From positions 1 through 10,114 of the forward strand of contig DAOWDR010000117.1 in the NCBI GenBank assembly GCA_030638935.1: a stretch of 10,114 nt of DNA. Direction: 5' to 3'. The position numbers and the translations under genes were made by a program. Position 1 is the stretch's first letter, and each line of letters begins with the position of its first letter. Below are positions 5,806-10,114 of this stretch, one piece after another. The notes beneath the pieces were generated by a model that saw only the letters and a list, made by a program, of their open reading frames with translations, was not told the DNA's origin and searched no databases. This DNA comes from Desulfobacteraceae bacterium. GTDB lineage: Bacteria > Desulfobacterota > Desulfobacteria > Desulfobacterales > Desulfobacteraceae.

Positions 5806-7254
5806 TTATCGAATTTTTGCCGATTGAAGAATGCCATTTATTTTATTTTCGATTCCGGCCTCCATGGGGGTCGGAATATGGGTATCAAGGATTGATCTGA
5901 TCCTTTCCTTTGCACTCTTCTCCATTGAAAGGCTGCCGTTCTTTTTCCAGTTTTTCCGGATTCTCCGGTCTGTTAAGTCCGGCTGCCAGTTGTTTTTAAA
6001 ATGGGAAAAGGTATGGGGATCTGTCAAGAATGAATTGCCAGGACCCACCCGGTCAATGGCATCCAATGCAAGGTGTTCGTCATCCACAACAATGCCGTCC
6101 ATCATTCTTCTGACCTGGCCGATAAATTCATTGCACAAAACAAGGAGTTCAAGGGAGTAGGTAATGCCAAATTCAATATATCCTATATCATGGACAAGAT
6201 TGGTACCCGCCCAGGCGGCTGTCAGGTTATAGGTTGCTGCCTCATTTATGGCCTGGGCATCACATTGTTTTGACGCACTGCATCCGCCAAATCCCCAGGT
6301 GGGTAAATGATAAAAATCACGGCTCATCTGGCAAAGTCCTGCCTGGGCCATCATGGCCTCGGGAGCTGAATAGGTGGGCTGACCGCTTTTCATGTCCATG
6401 GGTGACATCCCGCCTCCATAAACAAAGGGGGCTCCGGGGTTGGTCAACTGGTGAATGACGAGTCCTGCCAGGATTTCAGCATTTGCCTGGGCAATGGCTC
6501 CAGCCATGGTCACAGGGCTTGTAGCTCCGGCCATTATCCCCGGCGCATAGATAACCGGCAGTTTATTTTTAGCCATGAACAAAAGTTTTTCAATCGCTTC
6601 CCTGGAATGGACCAAGGGAGATGTGGGATCAACCAGGAGCAGAAACCTTGGATATCGGCTGAGTAATTCCCTGGAGCCTGCAACAACAGCCCCCATTTCA
6701 ACTATATCCTCTAACACCTGGATATCAGGCCCGCTGATAAGCACCTGGGGTTTTGTGGAATTTTTGAGCATGGCCCAATATTTTTTCTGAAAGGCAGTGG
6801 CAGGGTCCAGTTCAGGTGCCAGGCCCATGCCCATGATAAAATCAATATGGGGCAGGTTATCGGCAATGCGCAGGGCTTTTTGCATCTGGTCAAAGGTAAA
6901 ATCCCTTGGCTCTCCTGTTTCCTGATCCAGAAGGTATTGACAGTCGGAACCCGTACCGTAATAGACATTGTTTTTTTCAAGGAACATTACAGGTTTTTGA
7001 TTGCGGTCATGGATAATAATTTTTGAAGGAGCCGTTGCCAGCGCCCATTCAACAAGGGATTCCGGAATATTGACCCTGGCATCAGGACCAATCTTTGCCC
7101 CCTTGTTTTTTAGGAGATCAAGAACCTCTGGGTGAAGTATCCTGGAGCCTGTATGTTCAAGAATTTTTATTGATGAATGATGAATTTTGGTAATATTCTC
7201 ATCATTCAGATAGGATAAGGCCGGTGCATTAAATCTGATCTGTTTTTCTGGCAT
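5806..7254 (-). CDS. MttB-superfamily (trimethylamine methyltransferase-like) protein, non-pyrrolysine, copy 2
   Basis: A second 482-residue MttB/COG5598 protein, colinear with copy 1 but clearly diverged. Matching blocks: KIHHSSIKILEHTGSRI (about 23-39), YYGTGSDCQYLLDQETGEPR (98-117), LPHIDFIMGMGLAPE (134-148), NSTKPQVLISGPD (165-177), YAPGIMAGATSPVTMAGAIA, LPTWGFGGCSASKQCDAQA (317-335) and GTNLVHDIGYIEFGITYSLE. There is no in-frame TAG, so it is also a non-pyrrolysine member. Where copy 1 has STDSKALDQQ, this protein has CSASKQCDAQ, and the preceding 280s segment also differs, which suggests a different methylated substrate. The ATG at 7254 has only a weak GAGAG about 12 nt upstream. It ends 12 nt from the end of the PLP gene (convergent), so it is not in that operon, but its upstream region shares sequence elements with the copy 1 promoter. 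No corrinoid protein gene is adjacent. Confidence 0.92.
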   Translation of the reverse strand: MPEKQIRFNAPALSYLNDENITKIHHSSIKILEHTGSRILHPEVLDLLKNKGAKIGPDARVNIPESLVEWALATAPSKIIIHDRNQKPVMFLEKNNVYYGTGSDCQYLLDQETGEPRDFTFDQMQKALRIADNLPHIDFIMGMGLAPELDPATAFQKKYWAMLKNSTKPQVLISGPDIQVLEDIVEMGAVVAGSRELLSRYPRFLLLVDPTSPLVHSREAIEKLLFMAKNKLPVIYAPGIMAGATSPVTMAGAIAQANAEILAGLVIHQLTNPGAPFVYGGGMSPMDMKSGQPTYSAPEAMMAQAGLCQMSRDFYHLPTWGFGGCSASKQCDAQAINEAATYNLTAAWAGTNLVHDIGYIEFGITYSLELLVLCNEFIGQVRRMMDGIVVDDEHLALDAIDRVGPGNSFLTDPHTFSHFKNNWQPDLTDRRIRKNWKKNGSLSMEKSAKERIRSILDTHIPTPMEAGIENKINGILQSAKIR

Positions 7255-7292
7255 GGCAGAATGCTCTCAAATCACATCAATTTTAAGTAATA

Positions 7293-7320
7293 AAAATAAG
7301 TATTTTGTTATCATGGTCAA
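7293..7320 (-). promoter_or_regulatory. Weak candidate promoter of mttB-2
   Basis: On the minus strand TTGACC (7320 to 7315) is followed after 16 nt by TATTTT (7298 to 7293). This would give a leader of about 30 nt before the ATG at 7254. The hexamers match at 5 of 6 and 4 of 6. The whole intergenic region is AT-rich, so other positions could serve. No clear terminator for the preceding nuclease-family gene is visible, and read-through from it is possible. Confidence 0.35.
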
Positions 7321-7325
7321 ATCTT

Positions 7326-7353
7326 AATATCAACAACTTATTTAATTGATATT
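7326..7353. promoter_or_regulatory. Inverted repeat AATATCAA / TTGATATT upstream of mttB-2, candidate operator
   Basis: AATATCAA (7326-7333) and TTGATATT (7346-7353) are exact reverse complements 12 nt apart, just upstream of the candidate -35 of mttB-2. The right half lies within TTAATTGATAT (7342-7352), an 11-mer that recurs exactly at 3047-3057 in the mttB-1 operator region. The 10-mer TCAATTAATA (7375-7384) recurs at 3028-3037. This suggests a common regulator, most simply the GntR/FCD protein. Chance matches are more likely in such AT-rich DNA. Confidence 0.4.
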
Positions 7354-7396
7354 GTTAAAATAATAATTAATATTTCAATTAATAAATAAAAATGGA

Positions 7397-8170
7397 TTAG
7401 GTTTGGATATTATCATAAACGACATCATTTTGATGGGGCCGGGCAAAACTGGCAATAATGGGATTGTGATCTGAAAAGGATTTGCAGTCAAGTGCCTTTA
7501 TATCAACCGATATTAGCTCCCTTGAATACACCCGGTCCAGTTGGAATCCAAACCACTCTTTTATATGTTCGGGATACCGTGGCTGTGCATGGACAAGGTC
7601 CAGCATTTTGGTAAAATCATCCAGGATGGTTTTCCGGCTTTGTCTCCAGCAATTAAAATCTCCTGCCAGAATCATGGGGCCGACGTGGCCGTTGATCAGG
7701 TCGTAGAGTCTTGACAGTTCCCATTGATACCAGGCAAGGGATCGAAAATTGATGGCGTGGATATTGACCACCATTAACAGATCTTTGTTTTTAAACCGAT
7801 AAATGGTGATCAATGTGTTTTTCCGGGTAGATATGAGTGCTTCCCTTGCCCGGGTCATTTGAAATTGACTGGAAAACGGGTCGGCACCGGCAGCCGTCAC
7901 CACCCCTGAAAAATGTTTTGGCAACCGGATATTGGCTGCCCCGACAAAGGGAAATCCAGCAATGGAAAAAAGTGCCGGGGAAAAGATGGCCTCTTGTAGA
8001 AGTATCAGGTCCAGTTGATATTTTTCTTTCCAGTCCCGGATCAGGGGGATAAATTTTTTTTTAAGGTTTTCCTTGTGGACGTTCCAGCACAAAAGACTGA
8101 AGTCATCGGGAATTACTGTTTTTTCAAAAATAACCGGGGATTGTATGAGGGGGGCGGCAGGGGTTAACAT
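7397..8170 (-). CDS. Endonuclease/exonuclease/phosphatase (EEP) family protein, YbhP-like
   Basis: A 257-residue protein with the complete EEP (DNase I/ExoIII-like) metal-dependent phosphoesterase signature: WNVHK (Asn30), LLQE (Glu60), NIHA (His138), AGDFN (Asp171, Asn173), FQLDRVY (Asp212) and SDHNP (Asp234, His235). All expected catalytic residues are present, so it should be an active phosphodiesterase or phosphatase; the substrate may be nucleic acid, a phospholipid headgroup or an inositol-type phosphate. The ATG start lies 5 nt after the cardiolipin synthase stop codon and has no clear ribosome-binding site of its own, pointing to translational coupling. I see no convincing signal peptide. 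In E. coli an EEP protein (YbhP) is encoded next to the cardiolipin synthase ClsB, so the pairing is recurrent and suggests a role tied to membrane phospholipid metabolism. That role is inference. Confidence 0.88.
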   Translation of the reverse strand: MLTPAAPLIQSPVIFEKTVIPDDFSLLCWNVHKENLKKKFIPLIRDWKEKYQLDLILLQEAIFSPALFSIAGFPFVGAANIRLPKHFSGVVTAAGADPFSSQFQMTRAREALISTRKNTLITIYRFKNKDLLMVVNIHAINFRSLAWYQWELSRLYDLINGHVGPMILAGDFNCWRQSRKTILDDFTKMLDLVHAQPRYPEHIKEWFGFQLDRVYSRELISVDIKALDCKSFSDHNPIIASFARPHQNDVVYDNIQT

Positions 8171-8175
8171 GGCAG

Positions 8176-9564
8176 CTATAGCAGGGGAGCAAATATGCTC
8201 ATTAAATTTTCACCCATTCTCCGCCATCCACTGGCAGGTTTCATCTGGCCCTGGCATTTTTCAATTAGCTCCTTCATCCAGCGTTCACTGGCAGCAATGA
8301 TTTCCTGTGAGTAGATAAAGCTGACAACCTCATAGTTTAAAAACAGGCTTCGTTGGTCAATATTGGCCGACCCCATCATCACCCCTTTGTTATCAACCAA
8401 AATGGCTTTTGCATGGATCATCCCACCCCGGAAAAGACAGAGATCAATTCCGCTGGCGGATAATTCCCTCATAAAGCTGGACCTGCCCAGGTCGGCGATC
8501 AAATGGTTTGAGCTTGCCGGTGTGATAAGTTTTATATCCACCCCCCGGTGACGGGCAATTATCAGGGCCTGCATCAGACTCTTGTCCGGTACAAAGTAGG
8601 GGGTAACGATCCAGATTCGTTCCTTTGCCGTAAACACGGCGGATAAAAGGGCTTCATACAGGGCATCGCTGGCAATGTCCGGACCGGAAGGGACCACCTG
8701 TATGTCGGTATCTCCGTGGGAAAGGGGCAGTTGTTCAGGTAGATCAAGTTTTTCCCTGGAGGTATGGTTCCAGTCTTCTGTGAAAATCTCCTGGTAATGG
8801 AAAACCCCGGGCCCCTGGATTGAGAAGAGAATATCCTGCCATCTGTCCTCACAGGGAGTCGGACCCATATATTCCCTGGAAAGATTCATGCCGCCTGCCA
8901 GGACGGTTTTATTGTCAAACAGAAAAATTTTTCTGTGATTTCTCAGGTTGATGTAGTTTTGAAAGGGCCTGGTAAGTGGGGGCATATAAAAAGCAACCTG
9001 GCCTCCGGCTTTCTTAAGTTCTTTTAAAGGTTTTTGGAAAAGGTACAGGGGCAGGGAGCCAATACTGTCAATCAGCAGTTTAACGCTCACTCCCTGGGAT
9101 GCTTTTTGGGTCAGCCCGGCAAGAATTGATTTGGCCACTTCATCGGAACTGAATACATAGGTGGAAATCAGAATCTGTGTTTTTGCATTCTGAATTTGGG
9201 CCATTAATGCGGCATAGGCCTCAACCCCGTCGGTATAAAATTCAAACCAATTGCCCAGGGTGGCCCCGGCAATGCCGTTTCCCCTCAGGATCATATCAAT
9301 GGGTGTGGCATTTTCAGGGGCGATTTCGCCCTTGCAGGCCAGTTCAAACTGGGATTTGGTTTTTTTTGTTCGCTTCCGGCTCCGGAACACAAAATAGATG
9401 GGTACGGCAAAATAGGGAAGCAGGATAATGGCCAGAAGCCAGGCAATCATGCTTGTGGGTTCCCTTCGCTGGTATACCATATGGCCCAGGGCGCTCAATA
9501 CCAGAATGTCAGCGACAATGGCACTTAAGTGGATTAATAATAGGTAAATCATGTGTTCATTCAT
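8176..9564 (-). CDS. cls: Cardiolipin synthase (phospholipase D superfamily), ClsA-like
   Basis: Membrane-bound enzyme that condenses two phosphatidylglycerols (or PG with another phospholipid) to cardiolipin plus a released headgroup. With the ATG at 9564 it has 462 residues (E. coli ClsA 486). Two N-terminal membrane segments lie at about 6-31 and 38-60, the second in MIAWLLAIILLPYFAVPIYFVF, preceded by the ClsA-like QRREPTSMIAW. Two HKD motifs are intact: NLRNHRKIFLFD (His210, Lys212, Asp217) with GGMNLSREY, and MIHAKAILVD (His384, Lys386, Asp391) with GSANIDQRS. The C-terminus ENLMSIFAPLL resembles the ClsA tail. The frame stays open up to a TTG at 9657, but that start lacks a ribosome-binding site and would add 31 residues with no counterpart in ClsA. 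The gene ends in TAG and is followed 5 nt later by the EEP gene in the same operon. Confidence 0.93.
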   Translation of the reverse strand: MNEHMIYLLLIHLSAIVADILVLSALGHMVYQRREPTSMIAWLLAIILLPYFAVPIYFVFRSRKRTKKTKSQFELACKGEIAPENATPIDMILRGNGIAGATLGNWFEFYTDGVEAYAALMAQIQNAKTQILISTYVFSSDEVAKSILAGLTQKASQGVSVKLLIDSIGSLPLYLFQKPLKELKKAGGQVAFYMPPLTRPFQNYINLRNHRKIFLFDNKTVLAGGMNLSREYMGPTPCEDRWQDILFSIQGPGVFHYQEIFTEDWNHTSREKLDLPEQLPLSHGDTDIQVVPSGPDIASDALYEALLSAVFTAKERIWIVTPYFVPDKSLMQALIIARHRGVDIKLITPASSNHLIADLGRSSFMRELSASGIDLCLFRGGMIHAKAILVDNKGVMMGSANIDQRSLFLNYEVVSFIYSQEIIAASERWMKELIEKCQGQMKPASGWRRMGENLMSIFAPLL

Positions 9565-9674
9565 AGGCTTACCCGAATCTGCCAGGGCGGTTTTGCCGTG
9601 GGCAACTGGTTTACTATTAGTTAAATCAGCCTTCCAAGTCAAGATTTTCCTATCCAATGTCCGTGGGGGCAGGT

Positions 9675-9685
9675 CTGTGTCACAG
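9675..9685. repeat. 11-bp palindrome in the cls/peroxiredoxin divergent region
   Basis: CTGTG-T-CACAG (9675-9685) is a perfect short palindrome in the 277-nt intergenic region between the divergent cls and peroxiredoxin-like genes (9565-9841). A second, weaker repeat pairs TTTGCTT (9711-9717) with AAGCAAA (9740-9746). A possible plus-strand promoter is TTGAAT (9755-9760) with TATTTT (9777-9782), 16 nt apart. None of these is strong; I see nothing else in this interval apart from the peroxiredoxin ribosome-binding site AAGGGGAA (9829-9836). Confidence 0.3.
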
Positions 9686-9841
9686 ATAATATTGGATATC
9701 AGTCAGCATATTTGCTTTTTTGGGCACCATGATTTCAGTAAGCAAAATAAAAATTTGAATTTTTTTAAATGGGCGTTATTTTAATTTAGGAGAAGCCTTT
9801 GTCTATGATAGGCACAACCATCTAAAATAAGGGGAATTCTT

Positions 9842-10114
9842 ATGGGACTTCAGGATCAATTAAACGAATTGCTGACCCAGTCTGCAAAGCTAATACCAGC
9901 TGACAAGGCAGCCATCATGGCCAATGCCATGGAGAAACTCAAACAATCCGGCATTGTTGACAAGGCCCTGGGAAAGGGGGACAAGTCCCCGGCCTTTGAA
10001 TTGGCCAACGCAAAGGGAACCAGTATTTCATCGGCAGCTCTTCTTAAAAATGGGCCGCTTGTGATCAGTTTTTATCGTGGAGGCTGGTGACCCTATTGTA
10101 ATGTGGAGCTGCAG
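9842..10114 (+). CDS. Peroxiredoxin-like (AhpC/TSA-type) selenoprotein, 3'-truncated by window edge
   Basis: N-terminal 91 residues of a thioredoxin-fold AhpC/TSA-family protein. Residues 1-45 are a helical leader (LQDQLNELLTQSAKL...EKLKQSGIVDKAL), then GDKSPAFELANAKGTSIS (46-63) and GPLVISFYRGGW (71-82). Codon 83 is TGA (10088-10090), exactly where the family motif FYRGGWCPYC has its peroxidatic cysteine. The frame continues as PYCNVELQ to the last base, so the motif reads W-U-P-Y-C with resolving-type Cys86. I read TGA as selenocysteine, giving a UxxC redox centre that should reduce peroxides or act as a thiol oxidoreductase in the cytoplasm. The ATG is supported by AAGGGGAA with about 6 nt spacing. 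The gene is divergent from cls. The rest of the protein and most of the bacterial SECIS hairpin lie beyond the window. A frame-preserving nonsense mutation is the alternative. Confidence 0.88.
10088..10090 (+). other. UGA selenocysteine codon (Sec83) in peroxiredoxin-like gene
   Basis: In-frame TGA at the position of the catalytic cysteine in the W-C-P-Y-C motif; the eight codons after it keep the family sequence (PYCNVELQ). Conservation on both sides of the TGA is the standard sign of selenocysteine decoding. In bacteria the SECIS hairpin starts right at the UGA and spans roughly 40 nt; only 24 nt are visible here, so it cannot be folded reliably. Confidence 0.85.

Noticed and set aside
3075..7254. 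Pyrrolysine (in-frame UAG) in the MttB-family genes
   Set aside because: Both genes are full length without any in-frame TAG and end in TAA. The TAG codons seen at the ends of gntR and cls look like ordinary stops, since the frames close soon after.
9565..9657. N-terminal extension of cardiolipin synthase from TTG 9657
   Set aside because: There is no ribosome-binding site, and the extra 31 residues precede the normal ClsA-like N-terminus; ATG 9564 gives the expected distance to the first membrane segment.
9799..9825. Possible leader peptide (TTG or ATG 9805, AGGAG at 9788) before the peroxiredoxin-like gene
   Set aside because: It has only 6-8 codons with no attenuator-type codon run or following hairpin; not enough evidence to call.
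9842..10090. A complete 82-residue small protein or a disrupted pseudogene
   Set aside because: Codons after the TGA keep the exact peroxiredoxin motif, and the TGA is at the catalytic Cys position, so selenocysteine is the better explanation.
1..10114. Window begins with CAATTG and ends with CTGCAG (MfeI and PstI sites), suggesting a cloned fragment
   Set aside because: Both hexamers fit within the coding frames at the edges and can occur by chance; nothing vector-like is present.
1..10114. CRISPR arrays, insertion sequences, tRNA or rRNA genes
   Set aside because: No regularly spaced repeats, transposase-like frames with terminal repeats, or recognisable RNA genes were seen on either strand.

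Overview
This window looks like chromosomal DNA from an anaerobic, probably sulfate-reducing, deltaproteobacterium (Desulfobacterota, Desulfobacteraceae-like). The reasons are two non-pyrrolysine MttB-type methyltransferase genes, a peroxiredoxin-like gene whose active site is read through an in-frame UGA (selenocysteine), and moderate GC genes separated by very AT-rich promoters. That assignment is inference; no rRNA or other phylogenetic marker is present.

Layout. (1) 2-2184, plus strand: the 3' part of L-threonine 3-dehydrogenase (tdh), then threonine synthase (thrC). (2) 2238-2909, minus strand: a GntR/FCD regulator, convergent with thrC and divergent from what follows. (3) 3075-5793, plus strand: an MttB-superfamily methyltransferase and, 28 nt later, a PLP enzyme of the Cys/Met-metabolism (gamma-lyase/sulfhydrylase) family. 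(4) 5806-7254, minus strand: a second MttB-superfamily gene, meeting the PLP gene tail to tail with a 12-nt gap. (5) 7397-9564, minus strand: a cardiolipin synthase gene followed 5 nt later by an endonuclease/exonuclease/phosphatase-family gene, a pairing like E. coli clsB-ybhP. (6) 9842 to the right edge, plus strand: the start of a peroxiredoxin-like gene. It appears to stop after 82 codons at a UGA, but the reading frame continues through it as GGW-U-PYC-NVELQ.

The coherent accessory unit is the regulator, MttB-1, PLP enzyme and MttB-2 (2238-7254). Both MttB promoter regions share TTGATAT/ATATCAA elements. A perfect 14-bp inverted repeat sits on the predicted -10 and start-site region of mttB-1. 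The regulator's own -35 box overlaps a 17-bp palindrome. I read this as a locally regulated demethylation island for a methylated amine or related compound. No corrinoid protein, corrinoid:THF methyltransferase, reductive activase or transporter lies in the window, so those functions would have to come from elsewhere. The substrate cannot be named from sequence alone.

The most notable single item is the selenocysteine codon at 10088-10090, which a standard annotation would call as a stop. Next is the PLP enzyme, in which the usual active-site tyrosine is replaced by phenylalanine.
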